From IMG/VR virus record IMGVR_UViG_3300036816_000056, positions 1 to 56,300 of that record: a stretch of DNA of 56,300 bases. One strand, written 5' to 3'. Within the stretch, counting starts at the first letter, position 1. Each line of letters starts with the position of its first letter. Made by a program: the position numbers and the translations under genes. The stretch is from a virus. This document shows positions 6,651 through 15,523 of the stretch, piece by piece. A model generated the notes under the pieces. That model was not told where the DNA came from, searched no databases, and saw only the letters and a program-made list of their open reading frames with translations.

Positions 6651-7220
6651 TTAATGAAGTGGTCTTCCATGGTCGTCAATATCAATAATCTCTAGATATA
6701 TACCTTCTGGTAAATTACTGTTATTGTTTTTAAGTTTGTTGTACTCTGCTTTATTTACAGGACTGACTTTTACTCTCCCCACAGGTCTTCCATGTGACAT
6801 ATACAATTTAATTTCTAAATTTTCTTCATTCAGAAAATTAAAATTCTTGCTCCATTCCTCTACTTCTTTTCTTTTTTGTTCAATTAATTTCACACTGAAG
6901 ATCTCATGATTTTGTAAAATTTTATTTCGAATCAATAATCTAGAAGTTAGCACTAAAATCATCATTCCGGGTATTATCAAAAGAAAAAGCACTGGAAACA
7001 AGTCCGATCGGATAGTTAAATTTAAACCAATATACAATAATCCCGCAATAAATGATGAGGCTAACCAAGTGAAGGGAAAGAAATTAAAAAAAACCATTCG
7101 AAATGACTTCGTTCGACCAATCGGGAATGATGTATTCCATAGAGAAAAATAATAAAAAAGGAAGGAAACAAGGAACCAAAACAACAATAAACCTAATTGA
7201 ATTAAAACCCAAAGTGGCAT
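6651..7220 (-). CDS. Membrane protein paired with LCAT-like hydrolase
   Basis: This 189-residue protein has three or four hydrophobic segments in its N-terminal half (about 2-28, 42-68 and 77-100), followed by a cytosolic charged domain at 108-189 ('EQKRKEVEEWSKNFNF', then a beta-rich tail). ATG at 7220 follows AAAGGAGGAGC. It lies 18 bases after the stop of the 872-residue hydrolase gene, so the two are cotranscribed. It could be a membrane anchor, a regulator or an immunity partner for the hydrolase; nothing in the sequence decides this. Confidence 0.65.
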   Translation of the reverse strand: MPLWVLIQLGLLLFWFLVSFLFYYFSLWNTSFPIGRTKSFRMVFFNFFPFTWLASSFIAGLLYIGLNLTIRSDLFPVLFLLIIPGMMILVLTSRLLIRNKILQNHEIFSVKLIEQKRKEVEEWSKNFNFLNEENLEIKLYMSHGRPVGRVKVSPVNKAEYNKLKNNNSNLPEGIYLEIIDIDDHGRPLH

Positions 7221-7238
7221 ACTTGCTCCTCCTTTCAA

Positions 7239-9857
7239 TTATTCTTCGTCAGTTTCCTTCATGATTAAAGCAACATCTCTTAATGGCGGAGTAACATTTT
7301 TTTTATCAGTGATAATTAATCTGTACTTGTGTTTTAAAAATGATTCATCAACAGTAAAAGAGCTGTAGAACGTCCCGTTTTTTTCAAAAACTTCCAAAGC
7401 ATGTTCTTCTTTTGATCGAGTCACCTTCAAAAATGCTTTCGGATCGGTATTTACAACTTTTTCTTTTGTTCTCTCAGCCAAAAGTTCAAATGAAAATTTA
7501 TAATTTTCACCAACCTGCAGCACTTCTGTTGGTGAACCTTTAAAGTAAAGAGAGTACTTTTCTGCATGCATAACATCAATCTGCACAGAGTCATGATCAA
7601 AACGTACACCTTTAACATCATCTTTAATGAAGTCAAAATAGCCTAATGGATAGTCAGTTTTGCTAATTGCCACTACAGTGAATTCCTCCAACGGAATTCT
7701 TGTTTTCTTTATTACATTATTCCAAATAATCTCAGGCGTAACGGCAGTTTGCTCTTCTCGCCACATAATTTGTGGAATATCCCCTAAAGAAATTTTAATT
7801 GACTTCACGTCTTCTTTATATCCAAATTCACTAACAGAGTAATATTCTACTGTTAGATATTTAGTCAAGTCTTTATTGACATTACCCCAATTTATATATT
7901 GCAATTCATTTTTCTCTGATACCAATTCAATCCAATCAGAGATATTGTCGTTACCATAGCTAATTCTATAGTAAATATTAGCTTTAGGGGTTAGATTAGA
8001 TGGAAGAAAACTCTCTGGAACGAAGTTCACTTCTAAAACATCTGGTTTAATTACTGCAACAAACTTTGTTTTTGGAGCTGATTTTACAATACTGAAAACC
8101 TTAGTGACTGGAACAAGAGGTCTCCCAGAATTATCTTTACCAAAAACAGTAACCGTATGCTCTCCTTCTGAAAAGTCCAAAACATTTTGATCGATATCGT
8201 ATTGTACAGGTGCAGTATCATCAACGGAATAATAAATATTTGTAAGATCAACATTTTTGATTTTCACATTTAAAAAAATTGGTCCGGAGTATGCCCACCT
8301 TCTATAAGATTTATTTGTATCTTCCGCTTCTTTAAAGGTAACTTCCAAACCTGGGATAGGTGTATCAAAAACATCAGGTTTCGCGCCATTCTTTTTCTTT
8401 TTTACGGAATATTCATAACTCTTACCATTGGCTTTATGAAGTGAAGCTTTATTTATTTCAGACGACAAAGGGATAATAGCGGTTGCCACTTCTCCACGCT
8501 CAACTGGCAGAGGTTCAAAATGGATTTCCTTAACTTCCTCAGTATCAAAATATTCGACTGAAATATCAGCAATACCTGTTTCATAAGAATTTATTTTTAC
8601 GGTAATATCCTTTTCGATCTCATTTGAAAAGTAAACAAACTTTGATTCACCAATATTTAGATATTGGACTTGGTTAGATTCAGCTAATGAGCTAACGTTT
8701 TCAATGCTTGTATCAAATTCACCTGCAATATAAGCGCCATTTTCGTCAAGAATAGTGGTATCAACTGGGCACTTAATTATAGCCATTACCCCGCTCTTTA
8801 AATTCTCTTGTGCTTCCAAGTCAATCCCATTTGGACGCATTCCCTTAGGCTTTCCATTCAAGCACCATCTAATAAATTCAATTGTATTTTTGTTTGAACA
8901 CAATTCAACATGTTCTGATTCAACATAGTACAATTCCATATTTTGATGCTCAGGAATAGCGCTAAATAACGGTACAACTCCATCCCCGTTTTTAAAAACC
9001 ACTTTACCTTTAAAGAAAAAACGTTTGTCCATAAAGGCTTTATCAGGGAGAGTGTATACTGTGGGACATCCAACACCAATTAAACAATCATGCTCAATAT
9101 TCTGCGGGAGCGGCTGTAACATAGCCTCTTGTAATTTCTCCATATAGCTTTTCCAAATATCAACTGATTTCAAGGGATTTCCATTATTATAATATTGTTG
9201 AGCTCTCTGTAACATATCTTCATATGACAAATTCACTTCTGTTTTGGATTTTAAAAATTTACCATCAGCATGACCATAATATTTTTTGCTCGGCAAAAGT
9301 TGATAAACTGCTGGGAACTGCCTCGCAATTTTCCTTGTTTTTTTGTCGTCTAAAAATTTTGCAGCCTGATACCATCTAGGAAAAACACCCGGTTCACCGT
9401 ATGCCAGAGCCTTAAATGCATCAGCCGAACCAAACCAAGGAGTACCTAGCGTAATTAACTTATTTACAGCCTTAGTTTGTCCAATTTCATCTAGTGCTTG
9501 AATCCCCAGCTTAGCTAGCATTCCACCCATACTATGAGCTACTATTGTAACCGGGCCTTTTTGACTCAATTCTAATAATCTAGCTAAAAGTTTGTCGACA
9601 TGCTGGGTGATATCGTGCCTCCAGTCATATGAGAAATAATCCATTTCTTCTGGATTAAATTCATCAAAAAAACCTTTATAGATATTTACCTTAAACCAGT
9701 TAAACGCATTAACAAGGCTTATTGGGTCGCCAACCTCTAATTCGTTATCAATATTCATTGCGTTTAAGTCTGCTTCCTTATTAGGAAACCAAACTTTTCT
9801 TTGGTTCTCGTGAAGCTCTGTTCCCTTAATTCCTGGAATAAACAATATATTAGTCAT
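7239..9857 (-). CDS. LCAT-type alpha/beta-hydrolase with Ig-like C-terminal domains
   Basis: The first ~330 residues of this 872-residue protein resemble lecithin:cholesterol acyltransferase-type lipases: 'FIPGIKGTEL' near the start, 'DWR' at 78-80, nucleophile S109 in 'AHSMGG', probable acid D292 ('NGDGVVP') and base H316 ('ESEHVEL'). Residues 340-870 are beta-rich with repeated units such as 'IYYSVDDTAPVQYDID', resembling bacterial Ig-like folds. No signal peptide or membrane segment is seen, so it would act inside the cell or after lysis. It likely cleaves ester bonds in phospholipids or acyl esters. It has its own promoter and a membrane-protein partner downstream. Confidence 0.8.
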   Translation of the reverse strand: MTNILFIPGIKGTELHENQRKVWFPNKEADLNAMNIDNELEVGDPISLVNAFNWFKVNIYKGFFDEFNPEEMDYFSYDWRHDITQHVDKLLARLLELSQKGPVTIVAHSMGGMLAKLGIQALDEIGQTKAVNKLITLGTPWFGSADAFKALAYGEPGVFPRWYQAAKFLDDKKTRKIARQFPAVYQLLPSKKYYGHADGKFLKSKTEVNLSYEDMLQRAQQYYNNGNPLKSVDIWKSYMEKLQEAMLQPLPQNIEHDCLIGVGCPTVYTLPDKAFMDKRFFFKGKVVFKNGDGVVPLFSAIPEHQNMELYYVESEHVELCSNKNTIEFIRWCLNGKPKGMRPNGIDLEAQENLKSGVMAIIKCPVDTTILDENGAYIAGEFDTSIENVSSLAESNQVQYLNIGESKFVYFSNEIEKDITVKINSYETGIADISVEYFDTEEVKEIHFEPLPVERGEVATAIIPLSSEINKASLHKANGKSYEYSVKKKKNGAKPDVFDTPIPGLEVTFKEAEDTNKSYRRWAYSGPIFLNVKIKNVDLTNIYYSVDDTAPVQYDIDQNVLDFSEGEHTVTVFGKDNSGRPLVPVTKVFSIVKSAPKTKFVAVIKPDVLEVNFVPESFLPSNLTPKANIYYRISYGNDNISDWIELVSEKNELQYINWGNVNKDLTKYLTVEYYSVSEFGYKEDVKSIKISLGDIPQIMWREEQTAVTPEIIWNNVIKKTRIPLEEFTVVAISKTDYPLGYFDFIKDDVKGVRFDHDSVQIDVMHAEKYSLYFKGSPTEVLQVGENYKFSFELLAERTKEKVVNTDPKAFLKVTRSKEEHALEVFEKNGTFYSSFTVDESFLKHKYRLIITDKKNVTPPLRDVALIMKETDEE

Positions 9858-9901
9858 TTCAAATGTTCCCCCGTTATAAATGTCAAAAACTACTTAATAT
9901 G

Positions 9902-9931
9902 ATTCTAGGGTCCTATAAGTCTACTTGTCAA
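9902..9931 (-). promoter_or_regulatory. Promoter of hydrolase operon
   Basis: Read leftward: TTGACA, an 18-base spacer, then TAGAAT. It lies 45 bases upstream of the hydrolase ATG. It is a sigma-A-type promoter that would keep this cargo pair expressed in the lysogen. Confidence 0.65.
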
Positions 9932-10028
9932 CATTTTCCTGTATTTATCGACAGGATATAATCTTTTATGTGAATTTATGTATATTTCTTTCTCGTTTCC
10001 AATATTTTAAAACGATTTTTCTGATTCA

Positions 10029-10065
10029 ACAAATTCCTGCTAGCGTAAGCGCCAGCAGGAATTTG
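10029..10065 (-). terminator. Hairpin after endolysin gene
   Basis: The 13-base arms ACAAATTCCTGCT and AGCAGGAATTTGT enclose a 11-base loop. It lies 38 bases past the endolysin stop. No immediate T-run follows, so it is a weak or processing-type end of the late transcript. Confidence 0.5.
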
Positions 10066-10103
10066 TAAATGGTCTAGTTACCTATTGATTCAAGCTTAAA
10101 TAG

Positions 10104-11006
10104 TTACTTTTTACATTTAGTTAACTCTTCAATGGAGGACAAGATATTCTTTTTAAAGCGATCTAAAACAACCGCCGTTTCCTCTCTAGTAATAAGCGCA
10201 CCTGGTTTGGTGCCATCAAAGTATCCCTTTGCTACGGCTTCCTTCCATGAAGTATCTGCCCACTTGCTTGGCACGTTAATATCCCTTGTTGTCACTGGTT
10301 GTGTCACTGGCTTGTCCTCCTTAACAGGTTCAATCTTCTTTGAACACTTGGCTTTCAGCTCGGCAACCGTCCCGTCAAACTCATTCAAATCCACATTACC
10401 GCTGATTCCGTTAACCTTACGGTTACCCCTTGGCAGATATCCACCAGCCGCCCCATCGCTGTACTGCCAATAATCCCAGCGTGTCCAACCAGAAGCATCA
10501 GCAGGCGTTTGCGTGTTGTATCGGGCAATCCAGAGCGGATATGAGGACAAGCCCGTAAAGTTGCCGATGAACGCCGGGTATGTATACACCAGCGGTTTAA
10601 CTCTGGTTAGCTTGTGTATCTCCTCCAGGAACGTCTTCGCTACAGCCGTAATCGTTGCTTTGCTGTAGCCCTTTTTGTTTGACTCATAGTCCATAACCGG
10701 CGGCAGATCAAAAACGCCAATCCCACCCGCATCCTGGATAGCTCTGTAGAAATTCTGTGCTTCTGCCTTTGCAGCATCCACGCTGCCAGCAGAGTCATCC
10801 ACATAATGGTATGCACCGATCAGCAGGCCAGCTGCCTTGGCATCCTTTACGAACTGTAGAAACTTGGTTGATCGGAAGGACTTACCTTGAGTCGCCTTGA
10901 TGAAAACGAACGAGATTCCGTCTGCTGCCACTTTCTTAAAATCAATGTTGCCATTGTGATGGGATACGTCAATCCCCTGTGCGTTCCCTTGTTTACGCGT
11001 TTGCAT
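10104..11006 (-). CDS. GH25 muramidase endolysin with SLH-like tail
   Basis: This 300-residue enzyme cleaves the glycan strand of peptidoglycan at lysis. The GH25 domain (about 9-215) shows 'GIDVSHHNGNIDF' with D13, and catalytic D106/E108 in 'VMDYES'. A Pro/Lys/Thr linker at 228-248 leads to a short C-terminal module, 'WADTSWKEAVAKGYFDG...ITREETAVVLDRF', which matches one S-layer-homology-like repeat and may bind cell-wall polymer. The start at 11006 gives proper spacing from AAGGAGA; the upstream ATG is too close. It overlaps the holin gene by 14 bases. Confidence 0.92.
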   Translation of the reverse strand: MQTRKQGNAQGIDVSHHNGNIDFKKVAADGISFVFIKATQGKSFRSTKFLQFVKDAKAAGLLIGAYHYVDDSAGSVDAAKAEAQNFYRAIQDAGGIGVFDLPPVMDYESNKKGYSKATITAVAKTFLEEIHKLTRVKPLVYTYPAFIGNFTGLSSYPLWIARYNTQTPADASGWTRWDYWQYSDGAAGGYLPRGNRKVNGISGNVDLNEFDGTVAELKAKCSKKIEPVKEDKPVTQPVTTRDINVPSKWADTSWKEAVAKGYFDGTKPGALITREETAVVLDRFKKNILSSIEELTKCKK

Positions 11007-11208
11007 CTGTACCATCTCCTTTGCTTACTTCCGGCAATCCCGCCAAACTGGTGAGTAGACTTGTGATTACCGATAATACCACCGTCCCGCCCACTACACG
11101 CCAGTCAACTGCTGCAAATACAGTAGTTGCACCGATAACACCAATTGCCACCTGGGCCCCTGTTTTGATAGCTCGAACGCCCGCCGCTTGCCACCATTTC
11201 TTATTCAC
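10993..11208 (-). CDS. Phage holin, r1t type
   Basis: This 71-residue membrane protein forms the lysis hole. It begins 'NKKWWQAAGVRAIKT', a signature start of r1t-type holins, then has two membrane spans (about 18-34 and 38-58) and a conserved 'AGLPEV' before a charged tail. The GTG at 11208 follows AGGGGG; earlier in-frame codons add an unlikely cysteine-rich stretch. It lies between the XhlA-like gene and the endolysin. Confidence 0.85.
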   Translation of the reverse strand: MNKKWWQAAGVRAIKTGAQVAIGVIGATTVFAAVDWRVVGGTVVLSVITSLLTSLAGLPEVSKGDGTDANA

Positions 11209-11210
11209 AA

Positions 11211-11576
11211 TTACATTCCCCCTAGTTTGATTCCGGCCCATACAGCCGCAATGAGAAGTCCCGTTATGCCTGTTAATGCAGCACCGTACACAGTACGTTT
11301 TAGCCACTTTTGATCCTCGTCATGCTTGTCCAATCGTGACAATGCTTCTGCCGAATTGCGCTTGGCTTCATGTGCAACATCAGCTGTCTTTTTCGATTCA
11401 ACTTCAAGTTCCACAATTCGAAGATTCAACTGCTGGACCGCCTGCAATGCTTCTTTGGCTATTTCTCTGACTTCCGCCAAACCTGGAGCCAAAGCAGCCA
11501 AAGGTTTCAACGCCTCCTCGATACGGGCCAATTGGACCTTCAAATCCACAATTGTATTTACATCCTGCACCTGCAT
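11211..11576 (-). CDS. xhlA: XhlA-like (hemolysin XhlA) lysis accessory protein
   Basis: This 121-residue protein has a long coiled coil (about 10-95) and one C-terminal membrane helix ('VYGAALTGITGLLIAAVWAGI'), the layout of XhlA of PBSX, which works with the holin XhlB. The start at 11576 follows GGAGGTG. The holin start lies two bases beyond its stop, so the lysis genes are tightly packed. Confidence 0.8.
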   Translation of the reverse strand: MQVQDVNTIVDLKVQLARIEEALKPLAALAPGLAEVREIAKEALQAVQQLNLRIVELEVESKKTADVAHEAKRNSAEALSRLDKHDEDQKWLKRTVYGAALTGITGLLIAAVWAGIKLGGM

Positions 11577-11628
11577 GTCATTCACACCTCCTGGTATGGC
11601 TTCCATCGCCTTCCCCCGTCTCTCTGTT

Positions 11629-11644
11629 CAGGAAATATTTCCTG
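11629..11644. repeat. GGAAATATTTCC palindrome, copy 1
   Basis: CAGGAAATATTTCCTG is a perfect 16-base palindrome between two lysis-region genes. The 12-base core recurs at 33882-33893 and 46545-46556. Confidence 0.5.
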
Positions 11645-11646
11645 CC

Positions 11647-11850
11647 CTATTCAATAGCTTCCGCGTTCTCTTTTTGTTCTTTAATCTCAATTGCTGCCAG
11701 TGCATTCCCAATCTCCAAATCCAAAGCAGCTAGAATTTCTTTTTGATTCTGAGGGTGTGCGCTAAGAACAGAACTAATTACCTGGGTCAATTCTTCAACC
11801 GGTTTATTCAAATCCATTTCAACTTGGAGTGTATGAGTCATCTTTGCCAA
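11647..11850 (-). CDS. Small hypothetical protein upstream of XhlA
   Basis: This 67-residue protein has a strand-like start ('THTLQVEMDLNKPVEEL') and an acidic helical tail. The TTG at 11850 is preferred because AGGAGG is at the right distance; the ATG nine bases later is too far from it. It is the first gene of the lysis group, after two terminators. Function unknown. Confidence 0.6.
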   Translation of the reverse strand: MAKMTHTLQVEMDLNKPVEELTQVISSVLSAHPQNQKEILAALDLEIGNALAAIEIKEQKENAEAIE

Positions 11851-11871
11851 GACCTTTCCTCCTCTCTATAC

Positions 11872-11906
11872 GAAAATAAGCCCTTTCCAATTAAGGAATA
11901 GGGCTT
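11872..11906 (-). terminator. Terminator upstream of lysis genes
   Basis: On the minus strand AAGCCCTATTCC pairs with GGAAAGGGCTT around TTAATT, followed by ATTTTCG. It is a second hairpin downstream of the stalk-domain gene and just before the lysis genes, so lysis transcription must pass or restart here. Confidence 0.7.
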
Positions 11907-11971
11907 CATGAATTTATTATCTTTCATCATTGATACGTAATGGCTACGGATTTAGGAAATGAAAAGCAATC

Positions 11972-12000
11972 AAAAAAAGAGCCCGTATGTAACGGGCCCT
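11972..12000 (-). terminator. Terminator after stalk-domain protein gene
   Basis: On the minus strand GGGCCCGTTACATACGGGCTC forms an eight-base GC-rich stem followed by TTTTTTTG. Confidence 0.85.
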
Positions 12001-12012
12001 CTCGGTATTATT

Positions 12013-12573
12013 CTATTTAGCAGTAAGTAATGCTTCATCAATTAGTTTTAAATCCGCTTCGTATTTTGCGATGTCAGCATCATATTGCGCAAGTTCTTTA
12101 GTCCAATTTTGAATTGCTATATCATTTCCTTGTTCTTTTGATTCTGCCAACCATTTTACAACATCTTCCCGTCCGGCTTTAGTAGGCGTCAATATCTTTT
12201 CTATTGTGCTATTCTTCAACTCTTCAAGACTAGATTTAGAGTATCCAATATATTTATTGTTTGATGCCGTATTTGTGCTTGTTGAATTCTCTAAGCCCAA
12301 AACATCTCCAGCTTCAGAAGTAATTGTTATTGTTTTTCCACTCACTTTTACATCAGCTCCTAACGCTTCGGACAAGGCGCGCGCCGGAACATTTGCCCGG
12401 TAATCAATTACTGCCCCCTTGTCCGACAATTTTTCCCCATTCACAATGATGTTATATTCACCAGTAACCTTTTTTCCAACAAGTGATTTGACCTGATCTG
12501 CAAAAGCTCCGCTTGCTGTCGAAAGAACGACGCCAATCAGTATACCACCAGCAACGTATGCAGTTTTTTTCAT
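12013..12573 (-). CDS. Secreted protein with copper-amine-oxidase-type stalk domain
   Basis: This 186-residue protein has a signal peptide (about 1-26, ending 'GAFA'). The domain at 27-100 has 'IIVNGEKLSDKGAVIDYRANVPARALSEALG' as its pattern (given here by its parts: I-V-N-G, then V-P-A-R-A-L-x-E-A-L-G), as in copper amine oxidase N-terminal or 'stalk' domains, which are abundant in Paenibacillus surface proteins. Residues 120-186 are helical. ATG at 12573 follows CGGAGGG. It is flanked by the tail genes and lysis genes but has its own terminator, so it is likely cargo. Confidence 0.8.
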   Translation of the reverse strand: MKKTAYVAGGILIGVVLSTASGAFADQVKSLVGKKVTGEYNIIVNGEKLSDKGAVIDYRANVPARALSEALGADVKVSGKTITITSEAGDVLGLENSTSTNTASNNKYIGYSKSSLEELKNSTIEKILTPTKAGREDVVKWLAESKEQGNDIAIQNWTKELAQYDADIAKYEADLKLIDEALLTAK

Positions 12574-12684
12574 TACGCACCCTCCGTATTGGTTCTTTTT
12601 TCCTATAGTACCATTACGGCGAAGATGGCGTAAAGGTTCACTCCTCATTTGTCGCTTCTGAAAATTGATATTTACAATTTGTCT

Positions 12685-14919
12685 CTAAGCAATGTTAACG
12701 GTCGAAATAACAGTTCCGTTTTGGTTGTACAACTTGAGATTCTTCGTTGTAGGGTCATACGCCATACTGACCGCATACTGAGTATGTGTATGCGTATTGA
12801 AATTAGATGTTAAACTTGAAATCTGAGACTGAAGCGAATTTAACATGGCTTGAAGCCCAGTAACATTAGCAATATTCAAACCGGAGATATTTGAATTTCC
12901 AAATGTAACTGCACCTCCGAATGTAGTCGCCCCCTGCAAACGAATAGGATTACCTGTATTATTTGATCCAAGAAACAGGTTATTACTAAATATCGTGAGT
13001 TGCCCACTAGATTGATATGAATTAATTTCTCCGACAGAAGATCCGTTTGTATCTCTCCAGATAATTGCCGCAGCAGAAGCATCATCTGTTGTGGCGATTT
13101 GAATACGATTCCGGTTAGAGGCATCATACGAACGGAAACCTTGGGAGTCTTGCTCTATTCGTCTTCCGCTTGCTGCTGTACGGATTAAAGCACCGGTAAT
13201 AGTACCACCATTAATATTTGTTCCTGTTACGGTAGAAGCAGTAATTGATCCAGAGAAGTTGGCTCCTACTGCGGACATGATTCCTCCAGATGTAACAGTA
13301 AACATGCCATTTCCCACATTAATGGATGAACCTACGATTGCCCCATTTTTGAAGTTTGAATATTCGATGTTTGCGTAATTTGCTGTTAAGCTATTCGCTA
13401 TTAAGTCGCCTTTCATGTTTAATCTAAAAGGTGCGTTATTAAACGTAGATGCTCCCGCCGCAATGCCCTTAGTATTGATTTGTACAATGTCCTCACCATT
13501 ACCGATTAACATAGATACAAAGTTACCAAGTTGTCCTATAACTTGCTCCGCCACAACTCCCCGCGCTGTTATGGCTGCTCGTATCGATTTCCATCCATCA
13601 GTGGATATCCCAAGACCTTTAGAAGTAAATCTGACTTGTTCTAAGGGATTGGTTTTCTCTTGAGCCAATATCCCGCCTTCTGGTGGATAGATCAGTTCGG
13701 TTTTGCTGTTGTTGATATCAATCACTGCTTGTTTTGCAAATGATTCAAAAACATCAGTCCGGATCTTCCCATTTGAAAATAGGTTGTTGGTGATATTCTT
13801 ATTCCTTTCCAGGTCACTGATTATATCATCGTAATCTCTTAAGTTGAGATTGGATATTGTTGGCTCTGCATGTTTGTCCATACTGTATGGGTATTCTGTT
13901 AGTTCAGTGATGCGAGCCTTCATCCGATTCATGCCCATATCTGGGTCGATACACATGACATCATCACCCAAGTGAGGTTTAGGTTCAGTGTGGTCGATTT
14001 TAAACAAGTCTGCCGTGGATATAGTTGCCTCCAGAGAAACTACCTCTTGTTCAAGCAACGCTTTACGTGTAGCCTTCAGCAACTCCTCTGCTTCTTCAAT
14101 ATCCTGCTCGATGATCTCCCCATCATAAAACGGAACTGAATCGCTCGCCCAGTACTGAGCAAAAGGAGATATGAGGTAGTTGACCGCGAGTTTACCATTA
14201 ACAATCGTTCCTGGTATGCTCGACAATAAACTTCTTTCTAAATCCGTCAGCAAGGATGCATCCATGCCGATAAACGTCCGACCATCTTTCATTTGTGCGT
14301 GCATCCGGGTAACAAGAGATTCGCCTTTGTCTTTGAATGAGCTGGACACGATGTTCTTTTTAAGCCGGTACTGCAAGCCGTGATCCGATCCTATCCTCTT
14401 CTTGAGGTTAATAACGAAATTATCAGGTTCGACCTCACATTCATACATATCGACGATCTTATTCAAAGCTTCCAGACATGTTCCCCGTCCAAAATCTTTT
14501 ACGTCATGTAAATCAAACGTATCATGGATAACGAATGTAAATCTTCCACCTGTAGCTTTTGTAACCAATTCAGTCAGCTCGTTGAGATTCACGCCATAAG
14601 CTTCGTCGATGTATGAAGCATAAGGGAATTTGAAGTCATTAAGTTTGAACATGACATGATTACAATAGATTGAAGCCATGAGTTTCCGACCTTCACGGGA
14701 TCGGCTCCGGGACTGAATAACATAAAATTGGCCACGCTCATCTTGAACGTGGCCTTTGATTGCTATTTTTTCGCGATAATCATCCGAAGTCATTGGGACC
14801 AGGAAGGTTATTTCATAATCACTGTTGATGCGTCTTCTTCGTTGAATGTCTGTGCTATCTATCAGCGTACCTGCACGCCGCAGATTTTTATCAAACACTT
14901 TCATTGTAGGATTAGGCAT
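12685..14919 (-). CDS. Phage tail tip protein (prophage endopeptidase tail family)
   Basis: This 744-residue protein is a tail-hub and receptor-binding protein. Residues 1-360 resemble the prophage tail endopeptidase family (Tal/gp27-like hub). Residues 430-640 are beta-helix-like with many Gly/Asn turns ('ITASTVTGTNINGGTITGA'). A short coiled coil follows at about 675-700 ('LQAMLNSLQSQISSLTSNF'), with a beta-tail at the end. The start at 14919 follows GAGGTG. It is the last of the tail genes and lies right after a Dit-C-like protein, as expected for baseplate genes. Confidence 0.8.
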   Translation of the reverse strand: MPNPTMKVFDKNLRRAGTLIDSTDIQRRRRINSDYEITFLVPMTSDDYREKIAIKGHVQDERGQFYVIQSRSRSREGRKLMASIYCNHVMFKLNDFKFPYASYIDEAYGVNLNELTELVTKATGGRFTFVIHDTFDLHDVKDFGRGTCLEALNKIVDMYECEVEPDNFVINLKKRIGSDHGLQYRLKKNIVSSSFKDKGESLVTRMHAQMKDGRTFIGMDASLLTDLERSLLSSIPGTIVNGKLAVNYLISPFAQYWASDSVPFYDGEIIEQDIEEAEELLKATRKALLEQEVVSLEATISTADLFKIDHTEPKPHLGDDVMCIDPDMGMNRMKARITELTEYPYSMDKHAEPTISNLNLRDYDDIISDLERNKNITNNLFSNGKIRTDVFESFAKQAVIDINNSKTELIYPPEGGILAQEKTNPLEQVRFTSKGLGISTDGWKSIRAAITARGVVAEQVIGQLGNFVSMLIGNGEDIVQINTKGIAAGASTFNNAPFRLNMKGDLIANSLTANYANIEYSNFKNGAIVGSSINVGNGMFTVTSGGIMSAVGANFSGSITASTVTGTNINGGTITGALIRTAASGRRIEQDSQGFRSYDASNRNRIQIATTDDASAAAIIWRDTNGSSVGEINSYQSSGQLTIFSNNLFLGSNNTGNPIRLQGATTFGGAVTFGNSNISGLNIANVTGLQAMLNSLQSQISSLTSNFNTHTHTQYAVSMAYDPTTKNLKLYNQNGTVISTVNIA

Positions 14920-14931
14920 ATCACACCTCAA

Positions 14932-15453
14932 TTAATACAGGAATTTGTCTCTATGTGTAACACGGATTAGTACGTTTCTACCTGTTTCAGGATCTGTCCA
15001 TGTGAGATTGTTTTCTCCAAGGTTTAAATCAAAAAAATCACCTTCAAGTAAATGTGAAGCATTAACTCCATTTTGAGTTATCTTGTACGAATTGGCATCG
15101 ATAACAACTTGATCACCTGGTTTAAATGGTCCCGTGAATTCAAGAAATTCCACATGGTACCTACTCCCTTTGGCAACTGCACCGAAACCAACATTCATAA
15201 TCGCCCGTTTGGTAATCTCTCGAATGAAATCCGCCTTTGTGCCAGCAGCTACATCCATAACCGCCGCAAAGGATATTTCACGGACAAAATCCCCTGCCGC
15301 TCCCACATTGACATCCATAACCGCCGAACCCGTCATTTCCATCGTGGCTGCGGCAACGGCTGAACCGGATACGTCAGCAACTGCCCGGCCAAAGACGAAT
15401 ACGGATATTTGGCGGTTAAAGGCCATGCGGTTAAAAGCCCCTCTGTTAAACAC
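14932..15453 (-). CDS. Tail protein with tandem repeats and Dit-like C-terminus
   Basis: In this 173-residue protein, residues 15-100 hold about four repeats of roughly 24 residues with an A-V-M-D-V core ('SAVMDVNVGAAGDFVREIS', 'AAVMDVAAGTKADFIREIT', 'RAIMNVGFGAVAKG'). The C-terminus (105-173) has 'FTGPFKPGDQVVIDANSYKI' and 'LNLGENNLTWTD', matching the C-terminal jelly-roll of siphophage distal tail proteins. The GTG at 15453 follows AAGGAGGG and is preferred to the GTG at 15510. It seems to be an accessory baseplate protein next to the tail-tip gene. Confidence 0.65.
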   Translation of the reverse strand: MFNRGAFNRMAFNRQISVFVFGRAVADVSGSAVAAATMEMTGSAVMDVNVGAAGDFVREISFAAVMDVAAGTKADFIREITKRAIMNVGFGAVAKGSRYHVEFLEFTGPFKPGDQVVIDANSYKITQNGVNASHLLEGDFFDLNLGENNLTWTDPETGRNVLIRVTHRDKFLY

Positions 15454-15523
15454 GGCCTTCCCTCCTTCAGCCCCCTTACCACTCCAGAGGGCATAAAAAT
15501 AGCGCACCACTTGGGTACGCTTG

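Noticed and set aside
11276-11746. Several plus-strand frames opposite the lysis genes
   Set aside because: They are reverse readings of the XhlA-like coiled coil and the 67-residue gene, with no ribosome sites.
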